Of a stretch of 64,000 bases of DNA, positions 19,564-29,138 are shown in pieces. The stretch comes from an uncultured Lachnospiraceae bacterium (GTDB taxonomy: Bacteria; Bacillota; Clostridia; Lachnospirales; Lachnospiraceae). Within the stretch, counting starts at the first letter, position 1. The number at the start of each line of letters is the position of its first letter. The stretch is from contig CAJUID010000001.1 of NCBI GenBank assembly GCA_910585905.1, positions 186,001 to 250,000 on the forward strand. The letters run 5' to 3'. Both the position numbers and the translations under genes were made by a program. The notes below the pieces were generated by a model that saw only the letters and a list, made by a program, of their open reading frames with translations, was not told where the DNA came from and did not search any database.

Positions 19564-21657
19564 ATGAATTTAATAGAAGAAATATTAGCAGAAAAAGACC
19601 AATATCTGGAACGTTTTCATTTTGCTGCTGAACGGGTCCAATCAATCTACGAAGAAACCAGCCTAGAAGACTGCTCTGTCAGCGTACATGGGATAGCGTT
19701 TGCGGACTACTTTCATACTGTTGCATCCTTCCTGCTGCAAATTTTAGATTTCTACCATAAAAAATCGTCTGGAGAACTCTGTGATTATTCTCTGGATGAG
19801 TTAAAAAAGCTTAATATGAGTTTATATCAGGATGTACTTCCAGAAGAATATGAAAACAGTTTTGCAAATCCAGCTTTTGCTGCTGAAAAACTTGGCAAAG
19901 AATTTGGGCAAGTCCTTTGTACACTCTATACAGAACTGCGGAGTAATATTGTTTATGCGTTTGAAGATAGGCTTTTCTATCTGGCTACAACATTTGAACT
20001 TTTTATTGAAGTCTATAATATTATCGAACAGCCAGATTCCGATGCTGAAGAAGCCAAATCTGCTATCTACTATTATTTCTTTGACTACGCAGATATCACA
20101 GCAGCCGACAGCCTACACGATTCCTTTGACCCAGCCAGGAATTTTGCCACAGATATTATCTGCAACTGTGATTTGACGGACCTGCGCTATCTGTATTACT
20201 TTGGAGAGTATATAACCGAAAACGAGTTAAAAACAGCTGCCTACCTAAATTCATTAAGCGAACAGCAAATTCATGACATGGCATTTACTTTTACTGATGG
20301 ATATCGCAGGGGCTTTGAATTGTACCAGATTGACTTATCCAAAAAGAAAACAGTAAATATTCGCTTCCGCTTGGGGTTTGAGCGCATGGTCCGGGAGGTC
20401 ATTTCCCAATTCCGCCAAATGGGGCTGGAACCTTGCATTTACCGCGCCGGAATTAGTATTAGCCGGAGAAACCTGCGGGGAAAGGTGGGCTATTACGGGG
20501 CTTCGCCAAATAAGCAGTATGAGTACGACCACCGTATGGATGATGCCATTTTCTTTGACAAAGCCTATGCAGACCGACGTCTTCAGGAACAAAAGCTGGC
20601 ACTGGAATCCATAAAAAATCTCTGTTCAGACTTTGCCGGTCCTGCAGTAGCAGAAACGTTTGGCGAAAAACCATTTAACCCGATAGAAAAAAAAGAAGCC
20701 CTGCAATATTCCCAAAAACAACAACAGTTGAAGTTGGACTATCAAGCTGAAAATGGAATGCTCACCAACCAATACATTCCGGGCGACCAGACCAGTTTTT
20801 CCATTATCGCCTATCCGCTTCCTGAAATCGGAGCAAATTATGAAAAGATTTTTGAAGAAACAATACGTGTCAACACCTTAAACCAAGACGAATATCTGAA
20901 TATCCAGACAAAAATCATAGATGCACTGGATTCTGCAGAATTTGTTACTGTAACAGGACGCGGCGAAAATCACACAAACCTCACAATCTCATTAGCACCG
21001 CTTCAGGATATTTCAAAAGAGACACGTTTTGAAAACTGTCTTGCCGATGTCAACATCCCATTGGGAGAAGTTTTCACCTCACCAAAACTTGAAGGCACAG
21101 AGGGAACACTTCATGTAACAAAAGTGTTTTTAAATGAACTAGAATACCATAACCTCACTCTTGTCTTCCAGGACGGAATTATTACAGAATATACCTGCAG
21201 TAATTTTGACACCGAAGCAGAAAATAAGAAATACATTTTGGAGAATGTTTTATTCCACCACGAAACGCTCCCTATGGGAGAATTTGCAATTGGAACTAAT
21301 ACAACTGCATATGCAATGGGAAAAAAATATCGCATCTCCCATCTGCTGCCGATCCTGATTGCCGAAAAGACCGGGCCTCACTTTGCTATTGGCGACACCT
21401 GTTTTTCCCATGAGGAAGAATCTGTCACTTACAACCCGGATGGCAAGCAGATGATTGCAAAAGAAAACAGCTATTCTCTGCTCCGCAAGACGGATGCCAA
21501 AAAAGCATACTTTAACTGCCACACCGATATCACCATTCCATACGATGAACTAGGCGATATCCTTGTCCACAGGGCAGACGGTGAGATTATCCCGATCATC
21601 CGGCAGGGACGGTTCGCGCTGCCTGGCACAGAGGCTTTAAATAACGCCCTAAAATAG
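19564..21657 (+). CDS. M29-like aminopeptidase with a long unrecognised N-terminal domain
   Basis: 697 aa. The C-terminal half (about 340-697) resembles thermophilic M29 metallo-aminopeptidases: GRGENHTNLTISL, the GEVFTSPKLEGTEGTLHV acidic motif, LPMGEFAIGTNTTAYAMGK, the AEKTGPHFAIGDTCF histidine motif and a HTDITIP pair near the end. These carry the expected metal-ligand types (E, E, H, H, D). The first 330 residues are mostly helical, rich in Y, F, D and E, and absent from classical M29 enzymes of about 410 aa. I see no signal peptide. It ends at a hairpin shared with fbp. Confidence 0.7.
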   Translation: MNLIEEILAEKDQYLERFHFAAERVQSIYEETSLEDCSVSVHGIAFADYFHTVASFLLQILDFYHKKSSGELCDYSLDELKKLNMSLYQDVLPEEYENSFANPAFAAEKLGKEFGQVLCTLYTELRSNIVYAFEDRLFYLATTFELFIEVYNIIEQPDSDAEEAKSAIYYYFFDYADITAADSLHDSFDPARNFATDIICNCDLTDLRYLYYFGEYITENELKTAAYLNSLSEQQIHDMAFTFTDGYRRGFELYQIDLSKKKTVNIRFRLGFERMVREVISQFRQMGLEPCIYRAGISISRRNLRGKVGYYGASPNKQYEYDHRMDDAIFFDKAYADRRLQEQKLALESIKNLCSDFAGPAVAETFGEKPFNPIEKKEALQYSQKQQQLKLDYQAENGMLTNQYIPGDQTSFSIIAYPLPEIGANYEKIFEETIRVNTLNQDEYLNIQTKIIDALDSAEFVTVTGRGENHTNLTISLAPLQDISKETRFENCLADVNIPLGEVFTSPKLEGTEGTLHVTKVFLNELEYHNLTLVFQDGIITEYTCSNFDTEAENKKYILENVLFHHETLPMGEFAIGTNTTAYAMGKKYRISHLLPILIAEKTGPHFAIGDTCFSHEEESVTYNPDGKQMIAKENSYSLLRKTDAKKAYFNCHTDITIPYDELGDILVHRADGEIIPIIRQGRFALPGTEALNNALK

Positions 21658-21676
21658 CCTTGCATAAACAAAATAA

Positions 21677-21711
21677 CCAGATAAAGGAGCCATTATTGCT
21701 CCTTTATCTGG
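21677..21711. terminator. Bidirectional terminator overlapping the fbp 3' end
   Basis: CCAGATAAAGGAGC, a 7-nt loop, then GCTCCTTTATCTGG (14 bp, perfect). One arm codes for the last residues of Fbp (GQIKEQ). T-rich DNA follows, best on the minus strand. It serves the convergent M29-like and fbp genes. Confidence 0.8.
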
Positions 21712-23627
21712 CCTGATTTATATGCTTTCAAAAGTTCCCGCAAATCATTAATTTTTTCTAATAGCTCTTGCCCTTTATCTGTATCTGAAATATTCGCCCT
21801 GCTCTCTAATTTTTCCACAAGCTGTATTTTGGGTGTATGTTCACTCTCGCCAAAAATAAACGGTTTGTGTTCCGCAAGGCTCAAGCTGTGTGAATCATAG
21901 ATTAATGTATATCCTGCAATCCCCGTAGCCTTCTGGTATGCCTTAGATATCCCGCCATCAATTACAAACAGCCTGCCGTCCGCCTTAACTGGGCTTTCCC
22001 CATTTTTGATTTTTACTGGAACATGCCCATTAATGATATGCCCCCTCTTTTCATCAATCCCAAATAGTGCAAGTATCCGGCTGCATACCTCCACGCTCTC
22101 AGAAAAAACATAATAATCATTATATTTCTCTACATGAAGCGCTGCTTCGTCTATGCAATATCTTTCAAAAAACGCCATTTTATCTTTGCCATACAAAGGA
22201 GACTTCGGCCCGCACCAAAGATACCACATAAAATCGCAGGCATATTCCTTTTCTGCTGTATTTTCAGAAAGAAAGTAGGCCCTGTTGACAATACCATCCA
22301 ATTTGTCGAGCAGCTTCTTCCCACTGTAACTGCTGCCGCCTATATTAACACTCTGAAATTCTCCATTTTCATCCATCGGTATACAACCATGAAAGAGCAG
22401 GTTGCCATTGCACACATTATACATAGAGCCCTTTACAAGCAAAAATTTAATATGCTCCTGAAGCTTCTCACTGTGCAAAAATGAATTGGCTAACACCGCC
22501 ATCAGTTCGTTTTCACCATCCGAAAGAGCCAGCGGATTATCTTTATCCACTGTAGGAAAATACTGATCCTTTAGAGAATACACCTTGCCCTCCATCTCCA
22601 GTGTATAATCAGAAAAATTCACTTTCCCAAACAAACTCCGCTGCTGCATCTCCCATTCTGGGTGCTTTTCCATAAGCTGCCCCTCTAACTTCAACTGGAT
22701 TACAGTGATTGCTTTGTGCATTTTTGCGACAAGCCCGGCATCAACCGGGTCATAAATATTGTCATCTAGCGTATTGGGATAGTATAAGCTGCATGCGTCG
22801 TCATTGTAAGCTTCACCCGCAAATACCGCCAAAGCCCTAAGGTTCAGCCCATAGCCGTCCTCCAAAATATCAAAATTATTATACCGCATTGCAATCCGAA
22901 TAACATTAGCAATCAGCGCATAATTACCTGAAGCCGCCCCAATCCAGGAAATATCATGGTTTCCCCACTGGATATCTACATCATGCACTGACATCAACTC
23001 GTCTATAATAATATCAGCCCTCGGCCCCCTATCATAAATGTCACCTATAATATGAAGTTTATCAACTGCAAGTGACTGAATCAGCCTACACAGAGAAATA
23101 ATAAAGTTCTCTGCAATCTCTGTGTCAATAATTGTGTTAATAATTTCATCATAATAAAAATCCTTATTGACATCATCCGTAACATTGAGAAGTTCATCCA
23201 AAATATAAACCAAATCCCCCGGTACACATTTCCTAACCCTGGAACGCGTATACTTTGCCGATACCGCCTCACAGACAAGAATCAGCCTGTAGATCGTAAG
23301 GCGTTTCCACTCATCCGTAATGACATTCCTTCCCGATAAGAGCTTTATCTCTTTATCTGGATAATAGATTAAATTCGCTAAATTTTCCCGCTCCACATTT
23401 GCAACCGTCTTTCCGAGAACCAAATCAATCTTTTTCTTAATGATCCCAGACGCACTTTTTAACATATGTAGAAAGGCTTCGTATTCCCCATGCAGATCAC
23501 TAAAAAAGTATTCCGTGCCTTTCGGCAGGCTTCGGATTGCCGAGAGATTTACCATCTCGCTTGCCACACTATCTATCGTGGGATATTCTTTTGCAAGAAG
23601 TTTTAAATATTTTTCATCCAATGCCAA
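21693..23627 (-). CDS. fbp: Fructose-1,6-bisphosphatase, class III
   Basis: Gluconeogenic phosphatase of 644 aa, the large Firmicutes class III type with a metallophosphatase core. Metal-binding motifs are FFSDLHGEYEAF (about 41), IIGDIYDRGPRADII (about 195), WGNHDISWIGAA (about 222) and INGHVPVKIKNGESP (about 540). The start is TTG: the one at 23627 lies very close to the AAGGGGG site, and a second TTG at 23621 has better spacing and may be the real one. It stands alone, downstream of the PTS operon on the same strand. Confidence 0.96.
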   Translation of the reverse strand: MALDEKYLKLLAKEYPTIDSVASEMVNLSAIRSLPKGTEYFFSDLHGEYEAFLHMLKSASGIIKKKIDLVLGKTVANVERENLANLIYYPDKEIKLLSGRNVITDEWKRLTIYRLILVCEAVSAKYTRSRVRKCVPGDLVYILDELLNVTDDVNKDFYYDEIINTIIDTEIAENFIISLCRLIQSLAVDKLHIIGDIYDRGPRADIIIDELMSVHDVDIQWGNHDISWIGAASGNYALIANVIRIAMRYNNFDILEDGYGLNLRALAVFAGEAYNDDACSLYYPNTLDDNIYDPVDAGLVAKMHKAITVIQLKLEGQLMEKHPEWEMQQRSLFGKVNFSDYTLEMEGKVYSLKDQYFPTVDKDNPLALSDGENELMAVLANSFLHSEKLQEHIKFLLVKGSMYNVCNGNLLFHGCIPMDENGEFQSVNIGGSSYSGKKLLDKLDGIVNRAYFLSENTAEKEYACDFMWYLWCGPKSPLYGKDKMAFFERYCIDEAALHVEKYNDYYVFSESVEVCSRILALFGIDEKRGHIINGHVPVKIKNGESPVKADGRLFVIDGGISKAYQKATGIAGYTLIYDSHSLSLAEHKPFIFGESEHTPKIQLVEKLESRANISDTDKGQELLEKINDLRELLKAYKSGQIKEQ

Positions 23628-23654
23628 ATCCCCCTTTTTCTTTCAAGATAACAC

Positions 23655-23695
23655 GTTCCCAGAAGAAATGCAAACTCCTCATTTCCCCTGGGAAC
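23655..23695. other. Hairpin in the ptsI-fbp spacer
   Basis: GTTCCCAG..GAAATG, a 9-nt loop, CATTTC..CTGGGAAC. The T-run (TATTTTTATTC) follows only on the + strand, opposite to both neighbouring genes. On the minus strand it could fold as a processing or stabilising hairpin after ptsI. Confidence 0.55.
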
Positions 23696-23721
23696 CCCTA
23701 TTTTTATTCGTACAAATTTAT

Positions 23722-25347
23722 CTATTTGCTAAGGTCACACGCACGGATTGCCGCCCTAACTGCTAAAACCCTAGACGGGCTGACAGACAATTCATCCACT
23801 CCCATACGCAGGAATGCTTCTGTCAATTCTGTATCTGCCCCTAATTCCCCGCAGATTCCTACCCATGCCCCGCCTTTATGACCATTTTCAACGGTCATCT
23901 GAATTGCGCGGAGCACTGCCGGATGGTGTGCATCATAGAATGCATCCAGGCGCGGATTCTGGCGGTCTATTGCCAAAGTATACTGTGTCAGGTCATTTGT
24001 CCCGATGGAAAAGAAATCAACTTCCTTTGCAAGCTCTTCCGTCATCCAAACCGCCGCAGGTGTCTCAATCATAACACCAAGCTCCACATCACCGTACGCA
24101 AGACCCTGCTCATCCAGTTCCTTTTTAACTTCCTCCACAATTTCCTTAATCCGCTTCACTTCATCTACAGAGATAATCATCGGGAACATAACCGCAATAT
24201 TCCCAAAATAGCTTGCCCGGTAAAGTGCCCGAAGCTGTGTCTTAAAGATATCCGGCTGCTCCAGGCAGATGCGGATTGCACGATATCCCATCGCCGGATT
24301 CTCTTCCTGTGCCAGATTAAAATAATCCACCTGCTTATCCGCACCGATATCCAATGTACGGATTATCACCTTTTTACCAGCCATCGTCTGTGCTACAGAA
24401 CGATATGCATTAAACTGGTCTTCTTCAGTCGGATAAGTATCTGATTCCAGATACAGAAACTCAGAGCGAAACAATCCAATCCCCGCAGCATCATTCTGCA
24501 GGACGGACGGCACATCGCCAACCCCGCCAATATTAGCATACAGCTTAACTTCCCGGCCATCCTTTGTGACACTTGGCATCCCTTTTAATTCCTGCAGCAG
24601 GCGGGCTTTTTCCTTTTCCTCCTCCTGCTTCTGACGGTACTTTTCTATTGTCTCCTCATCTGGGTCTACATACAGAATCCCCTCAAATCCATCAACTATT
24701 CCATAATGCCCATCTATGTCCTCACCGTAATCTACGCCAATCAATGCCGGTATGTTCATTGTCCTTGCAAGGATTGCTGTATGCGAATTGGTAGAACCGT
24801 ATCGTGTCACGAAAGACAGCAACAAGGATTTATCCAGCTGGACAGTCTCGGACGGCGCAAGATCCTCTGCTACCAGGATTACCGGCTCACTGCTGTTAAA
24901 TCCTGCATCTGTGACCCCCTGCAGAACAGAGATCACACGGTTGCTAATGTCTTTTACATCTGCTGCCCTTTCTTTCATATAATCATCATCCATTGCTGCG
25001 AACATTTCCGAAAAATTATCTCCTGTTACCGCCACAGCATATTCCGCATTTACGCCCTGCGTCTGGATCATATTTGTAACGGACTCCTGATAGTCATCAT
25101 CCTCAAGCATCATCTGATGAACTTCAAATATCGCTGCGCTAGACTCACCAACTTCTTTTAATGCCTTGTCGTACAGAGCCGCCAGCTGTGCCTTAGCCTT
25201 CCGAGATGCCTCCTCATAGCGCTCAATCTCAGCATCCGTATCTTCAACCTTTGTTCTCCGAACAACACTGTCATTCTTTTTATAGATGGAAAGACGGCCC
25301 ATCGCAACCCCACCAAATACAGATTTTCCTTCTATTTTCATGGCCAT
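23722..25347 (-). CDS. ptsI: Phosphoenolpyruvate-protein phosphotransferase (PTS Enzyme I)
   Basis: Cytosolic 541-aa enzyme that takes phosphate from PEP and passes it to HPr. The phosphorylated histidine is in TRYGSTNSHTAILARTMNIPALIG (about 185). The PEP-binding barrel shows GIGLFRSEFLYL, GYRAIRICLEQPDIF, FFSIGTNDLTQYTLAIDR and the active-site cysteine in WVGICGELGAD. It overlaps the kinase gene by 10 nt. Enzyme I is usually encoded beside ptsH, but here it is the last gene of a sugar operon with no ptsH in sight. Confidence 0.96.
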   Translation of the reverse strand: MAMKIEGKSVFGGVAMGRLSIYKKNDSVVRRTKVEDTDAEIERYEEASRKAKAQLAALYDKALKEVGESSAAIFEVHQMMLEDDDYQESVTNMIQTQGVNAEYAVAVTGDNFSEMFAAMDDDYMKERAADVKDISNRVISVLQGVTDAGFNSSEPVILVAEDLAPSETVQLDKSLLLSFVTRYGSTNSHTAILARTMNIPALIGVDYGEDIDGHYGIVDGFEGILYVDPDEETIEKYRQKQEEEKEKARLLQELKGMPSVTKDGREVKLYANIGGVGDVPSVLQNDAAGIGLFRSEFLYLESDTYPTEEDQFNAYRSVAQTMAGKKVIIRTLDIGADKQVDYFNLAQEENPAMGYRAIRICLEQPDIFKTQLRALYRASYFGNIAVMFPMIISVDEVKRIKEIVEEVKKELDEQGLAYGDVELGVMIETPAAVWMTEELAKEVDFFSIGTNDLTQYTLAIDRQNPRLDAFYDAHHPAVLRAIQMTVENGHKGGAWVGICGELGADTELTEAFLRMGVDELSVSPSRVLAVRAAIRACDLSK

Positions 25348-26261
25348 ACCTCCTCCTTTCCAAGCTGCCCTAACAAGCTACGGATCTTATTCTCCTCCGC
25401 CATCCCTTCTGAGAAAGCAGAAGCTGAACCTGTACAAACCCCCATATAAAATGCCTGTTCGTAGCTTTCAGCCGCAAGATACCCTGCGATAAAACCAGCA
25501 ACCATAGAATCTCCTGCCCCGACTGAATTCCTTACCTCCCCCTTCGGTGCCTCAGACTGATAAACCTCCCCATTTTCCGCCAAGAGAACAGCGCCCTCCC
25601 CTGCCATAGAGATTAAGACATTTCTTGCCCCCTCATCCTGCAGTTTCCGCGCATAAGGAATCACTTCCTCCCTTGTTTTTAACTCAACACCATAGATTTC
25701 ACCAAGCTCATGGTTATTCGGCTTTATTAGGAACGGATGGTATCTTAGTACATTTCTCAAAAGATCTTTTGTCGCATCTACGACAATCCGCAGATTTTTT
25801 GCCTGCAAATGCTCCATAATATCACGGTACATAGTTTCTGGCATTACAGACGGAATAGAACCTGCCAGCACCAAAATGTCACCATCTTGCAGCCCGTCTA
25901 ACTGCTGATATAATTTCTGAATATCAGACTCGCCAATCCCCGGCCCCATGCCGTTTATCTCGGATTCTTCCTCTGACTTTATTTTTACATTAATGCGGGA
26001 AAGCCCGCTTCCCACCTCAATAAATTCTGAATGGATCTCCCTCTCTTCCACAAGCCTGGCAATCTCCCTGCCTGTAAAACCAGCCTGAAACCCCAGTGCT
26101 GTGCTGTCATGCCCTAGATTGCGCAAAACCAGGGAAACATTGATCCCTTTCCCTCCCGGATTCATAATCTCCTGGTTTGTGCGGTTCACAGCCCCCAGTT
26201 TCAGATGATCAACTGTTACGATATAGTCAAGAGACGGATTAAATGTCACGGTATAAATCAT
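25338..26261 (-). CDS. PfkB-family sugar-phosphate kinase (1-phosphofructokinase/tagatose-6-P kinase type)
   Basis: 307 aa. It has the two PfkB signatures, NPGGKGINVSLVLRNLG (about 34-50) and the ATP/anion-hole motif NSVGAGDSMVAGF (about 250) with the catalytic aspartate, plus FNPSLDYIVTV at the start as in FruK/LacC. It would phosphorylate a ketohexose phosphate to a bisphosphate that feeds glycolysis. Which sugar depends on the dehydrogenase four genes upstream. ATG behind AAAGGGGG. It lies between the EII gene and ptsI, overlapping the latter. Confidence 0.88.
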   Translation of the reverse strand: MIYTVTFNPSLDYIVTVDHLKLGAVNRTNQEIMNPGGKGINVSLVLRNLGHDSTALGFQAGFTGREIARLVEEREIHSEFIEVGSGLSRINVKIKSEEESEINGMGPGIGESDIQKLYQQLDGLQDGDILVLAGSIPSVMPETMYRDIMEHLQAKNLRIVVDATKDLLRNVLRYHPFLIKPNNHELGEIYGVELKTREEVIPYARKLQDEGARNVLISMAGEGAVLLAENGEVYQSEAPKGEVRNSVGAGDSMVAGFIAGYLAAESYEQAFYMGVCTGSASAFSEGMAEENKIRSLLGQLGKEEVWP

Positions 26262-26354
26262 ACGTCAGCCCCCTTTACAATAAAATACTTCCATATATTT
26301 TAAACATGCCACTTTTCACATAAGTATTAAAAAATACTGCTTCTGCATTTCTCC

Positions 26355-26420
26355 AGCGTGTTTGTAACTCCTTGGCGATGCAGATGCTACACATCGCCAA
26401 GATTAAAGCTTTTACACGCT
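26355..26420 (-). other. Two-level stem-loop between the EII and kinase genes
   Basis: The outer pair AGCGTGT/ACACGCT starts directly at the mtlA-like stop codon. The inner pair CTTGGCGATG/CATCGCCAAG is perfect, with an 11-nt loop. No T-run follows in the sense direction, so this looks like an mRNA-stabilising or processing hairpin rather than a terminator. Confidence 0.6.
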
Positions 26421-28309
26421 TAACTCAACTGCTGTAAAATCCATGCAACATCATCTGTTGTCTTCATCTTTTCCAGAACGTCCTCATCTTCCAATGCCTC
26501 ACAAATCTTTGCCAGCAGATCAAGATGCTCATCACCGATTCCTGCAATACCAAACACTAACTGTGCTTTTTCCTCCCCAAAATCTATACCCTCTGGATAC
26601 TGCACTAATACAATTCCTGTCTTTTTGACAGAACCTTTTGCCTCAGATGTGCCATGCGGAATCGCCAGGCCCATTCCCATGTATGTACTAACCAGTCTTT
26701 CACGTTCAATCATTGCATCTACATATGCTTCCCCTACGCAGCCCTGTTTTACAAGCAACTCACCTGCCGTCCTGATTGCCTCTTCTTTTGAGACTGGCCT
26801 CTGGTTCAATCTTATGCCATTAGCATCAATTACCTTTTTAGAAGAAGAATTATCAACTGTCCCCTCTTTCGCAGCAGCCGGCTCCTCCTTCGCTGACTCT
26901 GATTTCCTATCCTTTGCCGCCAGCTGCTCATATAACGCATCTAAAGACGGGTCAGCCAGGAAATTTCCAATGGTAATCAATACCGCCTGTGGAGCTGACT
27001 TTCTCGCACGTCCTGCCAGCGTAGCCTGCACAACTGCCACATCACAATCTACCGGAATATTATCTACGGAAGTATTTTTAACAATAATCTCAGGCCGGAC
27101 ATCCTTTAAACGGTTGCGGAATTTCGTCGCCCCCATTGCAGAGGACCCCATCCCAGCATCACACGCAAAAATAATTTTCTTAATAACAGAAACATCTTCA
27201 ATCGATCCGCTCTGTACAACAGCCTGCCCCTTTGCCTCTGCCTTCATCTGGCTCATCTGATCCTGTGCATCCGAAAGGCTTCCCTTCTTCCCATCTGTAA
27301 GTTTAATAATTGGCGATGCAATCAGGAATGATACTCCCGCTGCAAGCAACACACCCAAAATAGTAAATAACATTTTATCCTTCGGTGTCATTGACAAGAA
27401 GGCGATAATAGAACCTGGTGAAGATGGTGCTTTCAATCCACACCCTGTCAGTGAGAAAAATGCGATAGAGCAGAAATTTCCCACAATTGGCGCAATAATA
27501 ACAAGCGGATTCATCAACACATACGGAAAATAAATCTCATGAATTCCACCAAAGAAGTGGATGATCACCGCACCCGGCGCCGACTGCTTCGTTGTCTTGT
27601 CTTTTGCAAAAAAGCAGTATGCAAGCAGCACACCAAGCCCAGGACCCGGATTGGCCTCTAACATATACATAATAGATCTTCCGGTCATCTCCGCCTGCGC
27701 AGAACCAATTGGCGTAAATATTCCATGGTTCAGGGCATTGTTTAAGAACAGCACCTTTGCCGGTTCAATAAATACAGAAACCAGCGGCAGTAGGCTATGT
27801 GTCACCAGAACCTCAACACCTGCAGACAATACGGCAAGAATACCTGTCATAACCGGCCCGATGATAAAGTACCCAATGATAGCAATAATCATACCAAGAA
27901 TGCCGACAGAAAAGTTATTAATCAACATTTCAAAACCAGTTGGCATACGGTCTTCCATATATCTGTCAAACATTTTGATTACCCAGCCTGCAAATGGCCC
28001 AATCACCATAGCACCCATTAACATCGGCTCTCCGTCTATTCCGCCAACACCTGCAATACATCCAACAACCGCAATCGCACCCATTACGCGGCCCCGATCG
28101 CCTCCCACCAAAGCTCCACCTGTGGACGCAATTAGCATCGGAAGCAGATAAGTCAGCATATATGGATGAATCGAAGCAAGCCCCTTGTTTGGCAGCCAGC
28201 CATCTGCAATAAATAGTGCGGTAATCAATCCCCATGCAATAAATGCCCCGATATTTGGCATTACCATGGAAGATAAAAATTTACCAAATTTTTGTACCCC
28301 ATTTTTCAT
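26420..28309 (-). CDS. PTS mannitol-family EIICBA permease
   Basis: 629 aa, the size of full-length MtlA. EIIC (1-340) has many membrane segments and the signature NHGIFTPIG...GPGLGVLLAYCFF...HFFGGIHEIYFPYVLM. EIIB (about 380-475) has the phosphocysteine loop FACDAGMGSSAMGA. EIIA (about 485-629) has the phosphohistidine in GMGLAIPHGTSEAK. It imports and phosphorylates a hexitol. Family similarity says mannitol, but no mtlD-type mannitol-1-phosphate dehydrogenase is encoded here. ATG behind GAGAGGAGAATCAT. Confidence 0.93.
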   Translation of the reverse strand: MKNGVQKFGKFLSSMVMPNIGAFIAWGLITALFIADGWLPNKGLASIHPYMLTYLLPMLIASTGGALVGGDRGRVMGAIAVVGCIAGVGGIDGEPMLMGAMVIGPFAGWVIKMFDRYMEDRMPTGFEMLINNFSVGILGMIIAIIGYFIIGPVMTGILAVLSAGVEVLVTHSLLPLVSVFIEPAKVLFLNNALNHGIFTPIGSAQAEMTGRSIMYMLEANPGPGLGVLLAYCFFAKDKTTKQSAPGAVIIHFFGGIHEIYFPYVLMNPLVIIAPIVGNFCSIAFFSLTGCGLKAPSSPGSIIAFLSMTPKDKMLFTILGVLLAAGVSFLIASPIIKLTDGKKGSLSDAQDQMSQMKAEAKGQAVVQSGSIEDVSVIKKIIFACDAGMGSSAMGATKFRNRLKDVRPEIIVKNTSVDNIPVDCDVAVVQATLAGRARKSAPQAVLITIGNFLADPSLDALYEQLAAKDRKSESAKEEPAAAKEGTVDNSSSKKVIDANGIRLNQRPVSKEEAIRTAGELLVKQGCVGEAYVDAMIERERLVSTYMGMGLAIPHGTSEAKGSVKKTGIVLVQYPEGIDFGEEKAQLVFGIAGIGDEHLDLLAKICEALEDEDVLEKMKTTDDVAWILQQLS

Positions 28310-28342
28310 ATGATTCTCCTCTCATTATATCTGTTTTTGCTT

Positions 28343-28371
28343 GCGCACCGCTTGCACTGGTGCGCTTTTTT
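28343..28371. other. Hairpin between the deoR-like and EII genes
   Basis: GCGCACC, a 9-nt loop, GGTGCGC. Six Ts follow on the + strand, which is antisense to the operon; on the sense strand the stem is preceded by six As. It may be a minus-strand processing hairpin or an antisense terminator. Confidence 0.55.
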
Positions 28372-28375
28372 ACAA

Positions 28376-29137
28376 CTACAATAAATACACTCCCGCCTTT
28401 TCGCACTGTTCCCGCAATTGTGCCGAAACATTCTGATCTGAAACTACTGTATTAACCTCCTCTAGCTGGCAGATATGAAATGTACTTTTTTTATCCATTT
28501 TAGAAGAATCCATTAATACGATATTTTCAGCGGACTGCTGCAGCACAGCCCTCTTTAGATACGATTCCATTAAAACCTCGCAGGAAAACCCCGTATCCGG
28601 CGAATAATTCGTAACCCCAAGAACCGCCAGATCAAAGTTGACTGTCTTTACGGCATCAATTGCCCAGACTCCGCAGGCACTCATACTGTACTTGTTCAGT
28701 TCCCCCCCCAGGACAAATACAGTAGGGCGCTGCAGCTTTGATAACTCCATCAAACAAGTCATACTGCTAGTAAAAATAAAGTTGGGCTGATCCGGCCAGA
28801 TTTTTGCCAATGCAGTTGTGGTACTGCCTGAATCCAGATAAACCGTTGTATTCGGCTTAATCATAGACACTACCTTTTCCGCAATTGTCTCCTTTTCCTC
28901 CACATTGCGGATGGAACGCCTTCCAATATAATCGTCCGTCCCCAGAACCAACTCAACAGACTTCGCCCCCCCGTGGATGCGCACAATTTTCTTTGCTTCA
29001 TCCAGTGATTTTAGATCGGTACGCAGCGTCATCTGGGAAACACTTGGAAACCTTTTTTCCAATTGGGCAAATGTAATATTCCCTTTATCATTAATAAAAT
29101 CCACGATCGCATTTCTACGCTGCTCCATTGTGTCCAT
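28376..29137 (-). CDS. DeoR/GlpR-family transcriptional regulator
   Basis: 253 aa. The N-terminal helix-turn-helix is MEQRRNAIVDFINDKGNITFAQLEKRFPSVSQMTLRTDLKSLDEAKKIVRIHGGAK. The effector domain has YLDSGSTTTALAKIWP and LMDSSKMDKKSTF, the sugar-phosphate-binding features of the DeoRC fold. The ATG at 29137 is preceded by GGAGG inside the end of the dehydrogenase gene (stop at 29139), so translation is tightly coupled. It probably represses this PTS operon and responds to a phosphorylated sugar intermediate. Confidence 0.92.
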   Translation of the reverse strand: MDTMEQRRNAIVDFINDKGNITFAQLEKRFPSVSQMTLRTDLKSLDEAKKIVRIHGGAKSVELVLGTDDYIGRRSIRNVEEKETIAEKVVSMIKPNTTVYLDSGSTTTALAKIWPDQPNFIFTSSMTCLMELSKLQRPTVFVLGGELNKYSMSACGVWAIDAVKTVNFDLAVLGVTNYSPDTGFSCEVLMESYLKRAVLQQSAENIVLMDSSKMDKKSTFHICQLEEVNTVVSDQNVSAQLREQCEKAGVYLL

Positions 29138-29138
29138 A

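Noticed and set aside
26625..28151. Long + strand frames opposite the PTS EIICBA gene
   Set aside because: Antisense shadows of a real gene with clear EIIC, EIIB and EIIA motifs; no SD.
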